The notes beneath the pieces are model-generated. The model did not search any database and was not told the origin of the DNA. It saw nothing but the letters and a program-made list of their open reading frames with translations. From the NCBI GenBank assembly GCA_965212195.1, contig CBDBUW010000010.1, positions 868,001-932,000 on the forward strand: a stretch of DNA of 64,000 nucleotides. The letters are read 5' to 3'. Below are positions 1-8,438 of the stretch, piece after piece. Origin of the DNA: JAJCYK01 sp965212195. GTDB taxonomy: Bacteria > Bacteroidota > Bacteroidia > Cytophagales > Cyclobacteriaceae. Position 1 is the stretch's first letter; every line of letters begins with the position of its first letter. Both the position numbers and the translations under genes were made by a program.

Positions 1-750
1 AGTGGCAATCAAAATAGCTCGTTCCCATAAGGTAGACTCTGTCAGTACTCTTAATCCACCACCCTTTATACCTATAATATGATCTTTAGGAACCAATACG
101 TTGTCAAACTTCAATTCACCCATGCGTACCGTACGCAGTCCCATTTTATCAAATTCTCTACCATGTGATGCCCCTTCCCACTCCATATCTACTAAAAATG
201 CCGTAAGTGAAAACGGACTGCGGGTTTCAGAAGTCTTAGCAAAAACAATGGCCAGATTGGCGTAAGGGGCATTAGTAATGTAGCACTTATTACCACTTAA
301 TCGAAACCCTTCTTCCTCTTCCACCGCCACAGATTCCATGGAATAAGCATCGCTTCCGGAGGTTTCCTCGGTAAAGCCATAGGCCGCCAGGGATTTTCCT
401 GACATCAAGTCCGGCAGATACTTTTGTTTCAATAAATCAGAGGCGAACATTTTGAGGGTCACCTGCAATCCACATAGTTGATTGCACAGGGCATAATTAA
501 ATCCACCGTCCTTGCTTCCCTGTCCCAGACCTTCCATTGCAGCTACGGCATGGGTTACCGGAACCTCTTGCCCACCTAAGTTTTCAGGCATCAGCAAATT
601 AAAAAAACCAAAATCAGCTACTTCCTTCCATCTATCCAAGGAAAAGTCACCATCTTTGTCACGGCTTTCTGTGTCTCCGTTAAGGTTATTGGCAAACTCA
701 AAATACTTACTTCGGATGTCCTCTAGTTCAGGATCTTGCCAAGGTTGCAT
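1..750 (-). CDS. Acyl-CoA dehydrogenase family protein (partial, C-terminus off the window)
   Basis: This is a flavin-dependent acyl-CoA (or acyl-carrier-protein) dehydrogenase that would introduce an alpha,beta double bond. The reading frame is open from an ATG at 750 to the left edge, giving about 250 N-terminal residues that begin MQPWQDPELEDIRSKYFEF. Seen in it are the helical N-terminal domain and the FAD/substrate segment 'GFTEETSGSDA', the family's equivalent of the 'TEPGAGSD' motif. The C-terminal helical domain, with the position of the catalytic glutamate, is outside the window, so activity cannot be judged. It lies 25 bases after the stop of a second acyl-CoA dehydrogenase and is the last visible gene of a leftward operon led by an NRPS-like protein. 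The substrate is therefore more likely tied to that pathway than to ordinary beta-oxidation, which is inference. Confidence 0.88.
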   Translation of the reverse strand, partial: MQPWQDPELEDIRSKYFEFANNLNGDTESRDKDGDFSLDRWKEVADFGFFNLLMPENLGGQEVPVTHAVAAMEGLGQGSKDGGFNYALCNQLCGLQVTLKMFASDLLKQKYLPDLMSGKSLAAYGFTEETSGSDAYSMESVAVEEEEGFRLSGNKCYITNAPYANLAIVFAKTSETRSPFSLTAFLVDMEWEGASHGREFDKMGLRTVRMGELKFDNVLVPKDHIIGIKGGGLRVLTESTLWERAILIAT

Positions 751-775
751 ATATTAAAAAAGATATTATCAATAA

Positions 776-2014
776 TTACCAGTATGTCTCGGATGGTTTT
801 GAAAGATCCGTACCAAACGCTGCCTTACCCAGATAAAACAAACATTCGTCACTGGTGGCCGGCATCAACCCACCACATCGTGACTCGCGATAATAGCGTT
901 CCAGGGGCATTCTTCTGGAAATCGTACTACCTCCGCAAAGTCTAATGGCTTCGGAAGTCAAGCTCGGTCCTAATTCACTTACCATATATTTTGCATGGTG
1001 AATTGCGGCATTCGCCTCAGGAGAACCGGGTCGATCAGCAACCAGCTTGGCGGCACTGTAGGCCACCCTGCGTGTGGATTCCAATCGCGAGTATAATTCT
1101 CCTACTTTATGTTGGATACGAGTATCTTCAGATAACGGCGTTTGAGTCCCGGGGATTTTTTTAGTCTTAAGATATTCCACTAAGAATTCAAAAGCCGCGG
1201 AACAAATACCCAAGTAAACACCATTGTAACCCCCTACCAGCCAATGTGGCTCTCGGGCGATTTTGTAGAGGGCCATGCCCTCACTTCCCAGAAATAGGGC
1301 TTCGGGGGGAACCAAGCAGTCCTCAAAGTAAACCGGATTGGTAGAGGTGGCACGCATCCCTAATACATCCCAGATGAACTCCACCCGGGCGTTGGGATTA
1401 TCTTTATCCACCACTAAATAAGAGATTGCCGGAACATCCGATTCCATATCGGCCGATCGGGCAGCTACCACATAATAATCAGCATAGCCCGCCATGGATA
1501 CCCAGTTCTTTACTCCATTGATCACAAATCCTCCGTCGACTCTCTTGTATAATGTCTTAAGTTTACTGAAGTGAGCACCAATACCTGGCTCCGATGAGGC
1601 AGACGCAAATAATTTCTTTTCGTTAATGGATTGGTCGTACACCCAGGTAATGAAATCCGTCATACGTTTTTCCCTGCTGCCGCCAATACCTTCCACATCT
1701 AACTCGGCTAAACTGCCTACTGCAATATTGTGCATATTGAAGGTTAGACCGGTTGAGGCATCACCTTTTGCTAATTGCTCAAGGGCGCGGGTATAGGTAA
1801 GAAAATCTGCCCCCATTCCTCCGTATTTTTTAGGGATCATGATACCCAAAAGCCCGGCATCCTTGATTTCTTGAAAATTTTCAACCGGAAACGAACCTTC
1901 TTTGTCGTACTTTGCTGCTCTCGAAACAAATTTGTTACCCAAATCACGACATAATTCAATTATTTCGTGGCTTTGAATATCAATAGGAGCAATTTTTTGT
2001 ACTGTTTCAGCCAT
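776..2014 (-). CDS. Acyl-CoA dehydrogenase family protein, catalytic Glu apparently relocated
   Basis: A full-length (412 aa) acyl-CoA dehydrogenase fold protein. The segment 'SASSEPGIGAHFSKLKTL' near residue 140 is the FAD/substrate loop, and 'VINGVKNWVSMAG' the following beta-strand region. The C-terminal 'YEGTSEIQ' motif that carries the usual catalytic Glu reads 'GLMPATSDEC', so the Glu is absent there. A Glu in 'AREPHW' (around residue 250) aligns with the alternative base position used by isovaleryl-CoA dehydrogenase and by carrier-protein-bound prolyl dehydrogenases of the PltE type. That alignment was made by eye. Gene order (A-domain gene upstream, second dehydrogenase 25 bases downstream) fits oxidation of a carrier-bound substrate. 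The substrate is unknown. Confidence 0.88.
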   Translation of the reverse strand: MAETVQKIAPIDIQSHEIIELCRDLGNKFVSRAAKYDKEGSFPVENFQEIKDAGLLGIMIPKKYGGMGADFLTYTRALEQLAKGDASTGLTFNMHNIAVGSLAELDVEGIGGSREKRMTDFITWVYDQSINEKKLFASASSEPGIGAHFSKLKTLYKRVDGGFVINGVKNWVSMAGYADYYVVAARSADMESDVPAISYLVVDKDNPNARVEFIWDVLGMRATSTNPVYFEDCLVPPEALFLGSEGMALYKIAREPHWLVGGYNGVYLGICSAAFEFLVEYLKTKKIPGTQTPLSEDTRIQHKVGELYSRLESTRRVAYSAAKLVADRPGSPEANAAIHHAKYMVSELGPSLTSEAIRLCGGSTISRRMPLERYYRESRCGGLMPATSDECLFYLGKAAFGTDLSKPSETYW

Positions 2015-2205
2015 ATCTGTAACCTAAATTTTTAAATTTCTCGGGTGCAATATACTATATATTATTATATTTTTCCTTATTATATTGCAATAAAATGTTC
2101 ATTTTTTAGCTTTTTTTTAAGAAAAAGCAAACCTGGTTTTCTAAAAGCAATCCAAATTTGGAGGTGACAAATTATTGCCGGTGCTATTAAAAATCCCATA
2201 TTTGT

Positions 2206-3771
2206 TCATTGCGATTGTTTTAAAAGTGCCTTATCTATTTTTCCGGAAGCGGTTTTAGGTAAACTTTCCATAATATCAATTTCTTGAGGGATCATGTACC
2301 GTGGTATAAGATCCGAACAATATTCCTGGACAGCAAGTGCATCCATGGTATTGTTTTGGTGAAGGCTGATAAAGGCCTTTATCCGATGACCGATCAAATC
2401 ATCCGGTATGCCCAATACTGTGACTTCCTTAATTAGATCGTGACTATAAATTGCCGCTTCAATATCTCCTATCTCTATTCTATATCCCCGACTTTTGATC
2501 ATATGGTCTTTACGACCCACAAAGTGATAATCGTCTGATTGGTCCCTTACCACCAGGTCTCCGGTTTTATAGGCTATTTCGTTAAACTTGGTCTGCAAAG
2601 GATTCTGGATATAGCACTCTTGGGTTTTTTGAGGATTCTTCCAGTAGCCGTGTGTGACCATCAATCCATAGGTGCAAAGCTCTCCCTCCTCCCCTGGTTG
2701 GCAGATTTCTCCATTTGGCTTCATAGCGAAAACATTGAGATTTGGTATGGGTTTTCCTATGGGTATAGGCTTGGTGCGGTCGGCCTCCAAGTCTCCAACC
2801 CGATGATAGGTGATTATATTGGCCTCTGAGGTACCGTAAATATTACAAAAGTTCACATGCGGCAGTTGTGCCTTCATTTCCCTAAGATACTTTATTGGGA
2901 AAACTTCTCCCGCAAAGAAAATTTGGCGAAGATTTGCGAATTCATAGTCATGGATCTCGCCTTCCAATAACATCCTGGCCAGAACAAATGGCACGGAAAA
3001 CCAAATGGTGATAGACTCCGAATCCATCCATTGAGCCAGTTTCTGGGGAAACATCAATAAAGTGGGCGGTACAAATCTCATAGTAGCTCCCGCCTTAATT
3101 CCCACATACATGTCAAAAGTTGAGATCCCGAATTGCAAGGGGGCCGGATTGGCGATCTTATCCTGCTCATTAACCTCAAAAAGGTCCATCATACTTTCAA
3201 TAAAGGACATGGCATTTTGATGAGAAGTCATTACTCCCTTTGGTTTTCCGGTAGATCCAGAGGTAAATAGCAAATAGGCCAGATCCTGAGAAGTACAGGG
3301 GCATACGGGCACCTCATATTTATTGTTCATCACCTGGAGCCAGCTGTGCAGGGTTTTATTGGTATCGGATGGTACCGAATCGTCGGTTAGAATAATGTCA
3401 TCTAATGCACTCTCACCAATGGCCTGCAGATTGTGTTTATATAAATTCCTAGTGGTAACTAAACATTTGATATCACAATCTTCTAGAATAAAGGCTACTC
3501 TGGAAGCGGGAAATTTGGGATCGATTGGTACGAAAGCCGCCCCCGTCTTCATAATTCCGTGAATGGCAATTAATGATCCAATGTTCTTGGGCAACAGTAC
3601 ACCCACCAGCTGGCCTCGAGCCACGCCAAAGTTACCCAGATATGCCGCCAGGCGATCAGCTGCCTCATTCAATTGCTGATAAGTAATGGAATCTTCATCG
3701 GATATAAAGGCTGTTTTATCAGGATATTTTTGAGCTGATATCTCCAGGTTATGATGAATCAAATGAGGCAT
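2206..3771 (-). CDS. Free-standing NRPS-type adenylation enzyme (AMP-forming ligase)
   Basis: A 521-residue stand-alone adenylation domain of the ANL superfamily that would activate a carboxylic acid as its adenylate and load it on a carrier. The phosphate loop 'LFTSGSTGKPKGVM' lies near residue 168, 'YGTSEAN' is the A5 motif, 'YKTGD' is A7, 'GRKDHMIKSRGYRIE' is A8, and 'TASGKIDK' near the C-terminus carries the A10 catalytic lysine. At the A4 motif, where amino-acid-activating domains read F-D-x-S with the Asp that holds the alpha-amino group, this protein reads 'FGIS'. An ordinary alpha-amino acid is therefore not the obvious substrate. No carrier protein gene is visible nearby except the T domain in the NRPS-like protein two genes upstream. 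Resemblance to PltF-type ligases is in context only. Confidence 0.9.
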   Translation of the reverse strand: MPHLIHHNLEISAQKYPDKTAFISDEDSITYQQLNEAADRLAAYLGNFGVARGQLVGVLLPKNIGSLIAIHGIMKTGAAFVPIDPKFPASRVAFILEDCDIKCLVTTRNLYKHNLQAIGESALDDIILTDDSVPSDTNKTLHSWLQVMNNKYEVPVCPCTSQDLAYLLFTSGSTGKPKGVMTSHQNAMSFIESMMDLFEVNEQDKIANPAPLQFGISTFDMYVGIKAGATMRFVPPTLLMFPQKLAQWMDSESITIWFSVPFVLARMLLEGEIHDYEFANLRQIFFAGEVFPIKYLREMKAQLPHVNFCNIYGTSEANIITYHRVGDLEADRTKPIPIGKPIPNLNVFAMKPNGEICQPGEEGELCTYGLMVTHGYWKNPQKTQECYIQNPLQTKFNEIAYKTGDLVVRDQSDDYHFVGRKDHMIKSRGYRIEIGDIEAAIYSHDLIKEVTVLGIPDDLIGHRIKAFISLHQNNTMDALAVQEYCSDLIPRYMIPQEIDIMESLPKTASGKIDKALLKQSQ

Positions 3772-3891
3772 GATGACAAAAAATGTGTAGGATAAAAACT
3801 AAAATTAATGTGTTTTGAAGGAAATAACCAGAGCTTAAGAAATTCTTTATGATCAGCAGGTCCTGCTTTCGAAAAAGGAGATCTTTGTGGT

Positions 3892-4740
3892 TTATTCCTT
3901 TACCAAAACCTGTTGGGGAAAACGGCTGTTTAACCACTGTGAAATAGTGTCAACCAATTCCCTGCGATCTTCTTCAAACACCTGTGTATGTTCCATGTGA
4001 GGAAGACAACTGACCGTTACCTGGTCTTTAAAGTTGACATGAGGGAACATTTGGGCGAACTGTTCATTGCGGGTGAGGCTGTGACGGAACCTGCGGGTAT
4101 AAACATAGAGGAGTTCGGTAGGTCGCGCAATCAAAGTATTTAGGATGTGAGTGGATTCCACCAGCTCCATCTGCTGGTAATCGACCAAACCCTGAACCCC
4201 TTCCAAGCTTGACTCTTCGGCACTTCCCACCACATATTTATAAAGGTCCAATTTTTTGAGCAGGCTTCCAATCCATCTTATAATGGTGTGGCCATTCAAT
4301 GGTTTAGACTTTGTATCACTAGAAGAATAACCATGACCATCAAGTAGAATAACCCCAGACACCCGTGAATCGTCATAAGCATATCTAAGTGCGTCCTCGG
4401 CACCAGAACATAAACCTCCAACCACAAGGTTGGTAATCCCATAAGCAGACTCCAAATAATCTGCAGCTTCTGCAATATCCAGCTGAGTACGCACTTTAAG
4501 TGGGTATCCCGCATAGATTTGCTCGCTATTTCCAATACCTCCAAGATCAAATCTCAGTGTACAAATCCCAGTTTTCGCCACTTCACGTGCCAGTTCGGTA
4601 TATAACCGATAAGGTCCCACTTTTGCCGTAAGGCCAGCGGAAATCAGGATTAACCCAACAGTGGATTTATCGTCCTCTGGAAGTGTCATGATACCGCTAA
4701 GACGCCGTTGCTCTCCAAATTGACATGCTTGTTCCTTCAT
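3892..4740 (-). CDS. Alpha/beta hydrolase with Cys at the nucleophile elbow
   Basis: A 282-residue alpha/beta hydrolase of the serine-aminopeptidase/esterase type. 'LRFDLGGIGNS' near residue 65 is the oxyanion-side strand-turn typical of the fold. The nucleophile elbow reads G-L-C-S-G, so the expected G-x-S-x-G serine is a cysteine. A C-terminal 'PHMEHTQVF' could give the catalytic His. Its start overlaps the stop of the NRPS-like gene by four bases (ATGA), which points to translational coupling and a shared pathway, perhaps as the hydrolase or transferase that releases or edits the carrier-bound product. Similar Cys-elbow hydrolases are known beside exosortase loci and acyl-ligase clusters, but no exosortase is present here. 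The role is inferred from position. Confidence 0.82.
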   Translation of the reverse strand: MKEQACQFGEQRRLSGIMTLPEDDKSTVGLILISAGLTAKVGPYRLYTELAREVAKTGICTLRFDLGGIGNSEQIYAGYPLKVRTQLDIAEAADYLESAYGITNLVVGGLCSGAEDALRYAYDDSRVSGVILLDGHGYSSSDTKSKPLNGHTIIRWIGSLLKKLDLYKYVVGSAEESSLEGVQGLVDYQQMELVESTHILNTLIARPTELLYVYTRRFRHSLTRNEQFAQMFPHVNFKDQVTVSCLPHMEHTQVFEEDRRELVDTISQWLNSRFPQQVLVKE

Positions 4741-7700
4741 TCTTGATCAATATTTATTATTTCCAATAACCTGGAATATAGGTGTCTATCGGTAATGGCT
4801 TTATTCAGATTGGCCAATTCATACCAGGCACACTTGACGTCCATGTGTTCCACGGAATCTTTACCCAACAAATCACGCCATGCTCCTGTTTTATCGCCTA
4901 CTCTGATTCCGTGGGTTACCACCTGATGTACACTTATATCCTCTTTAACGTCGCCCTTCTTCAGCACCAGATTCTTTAAGGCACTAACTGTACGGTGCGA
5001 ATAAGTAAATCCTACCAATTCCTCTGCACCGGAAATTGTACGGGGCCGGGCAAGCTGTCGCAGTACCCTCGCCCTCCAGATTTTCTGTTTATGCATCTTT
5101 TTTTGAGCCGCGTAATGCAGGCTTCCGTTCACTATGGGATCCCACAAAACCCAGCGACGGACGTCTGATTGGCCCAAGGCTTTTAAGGCTAACAGGGCTC
5201 CAAGCCTTACGGAAAATACCGTAACATACTGGCAATTGGTTCTGGCCAGCAATTCCTCTTTAGCCTGTACGATGTCCGATTGCCAGCGTTCAATGGACCC
5301 TTCAATATTGTCCCCCAAAGAATCACTGGTGCCGAAATAATCAAAGCGCAACACCGGTATACCCTGACTGGCCAACATGTCGGATATCGTTTTTAGCAGG
5401 AAATAACACCGTTTGTATTCCCCCACAGGAGGACATACCAGAACGGCCGTTGAACGCTGCGGTGAAGACGCAGGGTGAAATAATCCATATAGTTCATTAT
5501 TGGTACCAAAAAAGAAGGATTCCAGGGGATGAACTTCGTTGGTTAAAATGGTACCTCCTTTATCAACGTCTTCCAGTCTGGTAGAAGCACGACCTAGTTC
5601 CCTATCGCAAATACCCGCTAAAACCTGCAGCGATTCCCGTAAAATGTCCATCCCGTCGAGTTTTACACCCATTTTCTTCTCTACCACATAGATCAGCTCC
5701 ATCGCTAACAAAGAATCTCCCCCCAATGCCAGAAAATTGTCATCCAACCCGATTTGGTCCTGGTGAAGCAATGAACTCCAAATGGCCGCCAACTCCAATT
5801 CACTGGTAGTAACAGGCTCTTTATCTGATGATGCAACTACAAGGTCAGTATTTAGTAAAGCCTTGCGGTCAACTTTCATATTGACATTTAAGGGCAGTGC
5901 TTCCAATTGCAAATAGAAGGTGATTGTCATATAATCAGGCAAGTGTCGGGCCATATACGCCCGTAATTGTTCCGTAGTAACCTCCACAGATGCGTCAACC
6001 ACATAATAACCTACTAAAACATTTTGCTGTGCTCCGTGTTTTCGGGAAATAACCACGGCGTCCCTCACTCCCGGAGCCTGTCTCAAATGATATTCAACCT
6101 CGCCCAGTTCCACACGCATACCCCTTACATGAACCTGAAAATCACGACGCCCCAGCAACTCAAGATCTCCTTGGGAATTTAGTTTGCCCATATCCCCGGT
6201 CCTGTAAAACCGGGTTCCGCTATTTTCATAGAATTTTTTGTCCGTCAATGCCAGCCTGTTCAGGTATCCCTTGGCTACCCCCCCACCTCCAAAGCAAACT
6301 TCACCCGTTACCCCCACAGGTACTTGATTCCCGTCTTCATCCAACAGCCTTAGGACCACATTGTCAAATGGTTTTCCTACAAGAGTTTTAGTTATGGGAT
6401 TATCCGGGTGATAAAAGTAGGTACAGCCCATACACCCTATTTCACTGCATCCGTAGATTACGAAGAGTTCAACCTGCGGGAAAATCTCCCGCAGATTTTG
6501 CAATAGGTCGGGAGGAACCATATCGCCTCCGGAAGACAGATGCCGTAAACTCTTGAATACGGTATAATCCGAGATATGCTTTTTAATATATTTTACCAGA
6601 CTCTTCAGCAGGCTGGGGCCAGCATGAATAAAGGTTACCTCCTTAAGGGTTTGAATCATAAAAGCGGCATCCAACACTTCACTTCGCTGAAGTATTCTCA
6701 AAGTTCCACCGGCCACCAGCGGCGACAACAACTCGAACATGCTAATGCTAAAAGTATAGCTGGCCAAAGCAGGCATAATTTCACTGGCACTAAAGCCGTA
6801 TTTATCCTGTGCCACCCGAATGTAATGACACAAATTAGCATAGCTTCCCATTGATCCTTTGGGTTTCCCGGTAGTGCCTGAGGTGTAATAAATATAGGCG
6901 GTTTGCTGTGGGTCAAAAACGACATTGGGATCTGAGTATTCCTGCGGGCCAGTTTCGGTAAAATCCTCTAGCAAAAGTTTCGGTATGTCTCCCAGATCAA
7001 GTTCTGAAGACAAATGAGTATTTATAATGGCTAGTTGAGGTTGAGTGTCCTCCACAATAATATTAATGCGATATGCCGGGTAAGCTGGGTTCAAAGGCAC
7101 ATAGGTGGCCCCTGTTTTAAATATAGCCAGTAATACCACTGCGATCTCTACACAGGGATCCAGGGCTACCATAATCCTACTTTCTGCTCCAGCGCCACGC
7201 CTTATTAGTTCATGAGCCAACTGATTGGCCCGATTATTTAGCTCCCGGTAGCTAAGATCACCATTGCTGCTAGTCACAGCCGATTTATCTGGAAAGTTGT
7301 GGGCGTGTTGCTGGATATCAGCATCCAGTCTGAATTCGGGAAAAGTGGTGGTGGTACCCCGACATGCGTTCTCAAGCCATTCTTTTTCCCGCGTTTGAAA
7401 GATTTCTAAAGCTGCCAGGGTGGAGTCATTGTTTTGGGCGGCGTCCTTCCATAAATTGACCAGATGACTTTTCAGGCGCACCATAGTATCATCTTCGAAC
7501 AAATTCGCATTGTAGTCCACCTTCAATTCTGAATCCCGGCTGTGATGTTTTATGGTAAGTTCTAAATCCGTGGAACCTCCGGAGCCGGCACCATTAAGTT
7601 GGTGGGAGACGATTTCTCCTCCAGTAAATATGGTAATGGTTACTTGAGTTTGTTGGTGAGTTTCAGAAGTATTGGCAGAAACCTGATGCTGCACCTCATT

Positions 7701-8030
7701 TTGTAACTGACTAAATTTTTGGGAGCCTTGGGTATTAATAAAAAGCGTACGATTGTTAATTACATTTCCGTTTGTGGTATATAGATTCAATCGAACCAGT
7801 ATTCCCGATTGACCACAATAGCGATATAGCAAAGCCAGGCATCCGGCTAATAAAAATCGCCACGCGTCACCATCGTCAAATGAATTTAGGTGATCTTTCA
7901 GGGTGGTGTCTAAGGTGGTACTGACACTGCCTTTTCGATACCCCATTTGAGGTGTTTTTGGATGATCGTATGGTAACTTCAACGACCATTCAATTTCTTG
8001 GTACTCACTCCTGGTCTTTTCAGGATTCAT
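4737..8030 (-). CDS. NRPS-like protein: partial C domain - A - T - alpha/beta hydrolase-like domain
   Basis: An 1097-residue modular protein. Residues 1 to about 215 resemble only the C-terminal half of a condensation domain and the HHxxxDG half is missing, so it is probably not a condensing module. Residues about 235-730 are an adenylation domain, with 'YYTSGTTGKPKGSM' (A3), 'YGCSEIG' (A5), 'YRTGDMGKL' (A7), 'GRRDFQVHVRGMRVE' (A8) and 'NVNMKVDRKAL' (A10 with its Lys). The A4 position reads 'FSIS', lacking the amino-group-binding Asp. A carrier (T) domain follows with the phosphopantetheine serine in 'LGGDSLLAMEL'. From about residue 830 there is an alpha/beta hydrolase-like domain ('VLRFDYFGTSDS') whose elbow reads S-V-R-L-G, with Arg where the nucleophile should be. 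It is probably the first gene of the operon. The product is unknown. Confidence 0.9.
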   Translation of the reverse strand: MNPEKTRSEYQEIEWSLKLPYDHPKTPQMGYRKGSVSTTLDTTLKDHLNSFDDGDAWRFLLAGCLALLYRYCGQSGILVRLNLYTTNGNVINNRTLFINTQGSQKFSQLQNEVQHQVSANTSETHQQTQVTITIFTGGEIVSHQLNGAGSGGSTDLELTIKHHSRDSELKVDYNANLFEDDTMVRLKSHLVNLWKDAAQNNDSTLAALEIFQTREKEWLENACRGTTTTFPEFRLDADIQQHAHNFPDKSAVTSSNGDLSYRELNNRANQLAHELIRRGAGAESRIMVALDPCVEIAVVLLAIFKTGATYVPLNPAYPAYRINIIVEDTQPQLAIINTHLSSELDLGDIPKLLLEDFTETGPQEYSDPNVVFDPQQTAYIYYTSGTTGKPKGSMGSYANLCHYIRVAQDKYGFSASEIMPALASYTFSISMFELLSPLVAGGTLRILQRSEVLDAAFMIQTLKEVTFIHAGPSLLKSLVKYIKKHISDYTVFKSLRHLSSGGDMVPPDLLQNLREIFPQVELFVIYGCSEIGCMGCTYFYHPDNPITKTLVGKPFDNVVLRLLDEDGNQVPVGVTGEVCFGGGGVAKGYLNRLALTDKKFYENSGTRFYRTGDMGKLNSQGDLELLGRRDFQVHVRGMRVELGEVEYHLRQAPGVRDAVVISRKHGAQQNVLVGYYVVDASVEVTTEQLRAYMARHLPDYMTITFYLQLEALPLNVNMKVDRKALLNTDLVVASSDKEPVTTSELELAAIWSSLLHQDQIGLDDNFLALGGDSLLAMELIYVVEKKMGVKLDGMDILRESLQVLAGICDRELGRASTRLEDVDKGGTILTNEVHPLESFFFGTNNELYGLFHPASSPQRSTAVLVCPPVGEYKRCYFLLKTISDMLASQGIPVLRFDYFGTSDSLGDNIEGSIERWQSDIVQAKEELLARTNCQYVTVFSVRLGALLALKALGQSDVRRWVLWDPIVNGSLHYAAQKKMHKQKIWRARVLRQLARPRTISGAEELVGFTYSHRTVSALKNLVLKKGDVKEDISVHQVVTHGIRVGDKTGAWRDLLGKDSVEHMDVKCAWYELANLNKAITDRHLYSRLLEIINIDQE

Positions 8031-8438
8031 TGGTTTGTGGAATTTCCTGCCTAAATGAAATTAATTCAAAGGATGTTGTTTTAGAACCCTTAATTCCCGT
8101 AACTGCTGTATAGTTGAAACTGTGCAATTAGGATGGTCCTGATCAAATTAAAAAGGTAATCCTGTGCTTTTTAATGAGACCCTAAATATCCAATAATCCG
8201 TGAAGTGCATTCAGGCAATCGTCAAAATTATACCGCCATTAAACATCGGCTTTCTCTCCACCATTTATGTATTTTACTATGCATTCACACATTAAATTCA
8301 ATCTATGAATATAATTTGAAGCAAAATAAGAGCTGATCTTTCTTAATATAAGCATAGATTGCATAATATAAATATTAAATATAATTTTATGATCTATTTT
8401 AGTATAAGTAACCCCTACTACTTACATCCATTAAAATT
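8031..8438. other. Divergent intergenic region, AT-rich, no gene seen
   Basis: A 408-base gap between the starts of the leftward NRPS operon and the rightward acyl-CoA dehydrogenase. No small carrier-protein frame, tRNA or clear hairpin was found. The right half (about 8270-8430) is strongly AT-rich and presumably holds the promoters for both directions, but no good TAnnTTTG match was found to name one. If the two units are co-controlled, the regulatory site should lie here. Confidence 0.5.

Noticed and set aside
3749..3937. Possible small carrier-protein gene between the A-domain and hydrolase genes
   Set aside because: The frame lacks a D-S-L/G-x-D-S phosphopantetheine motif and overlaps the A-domain start.
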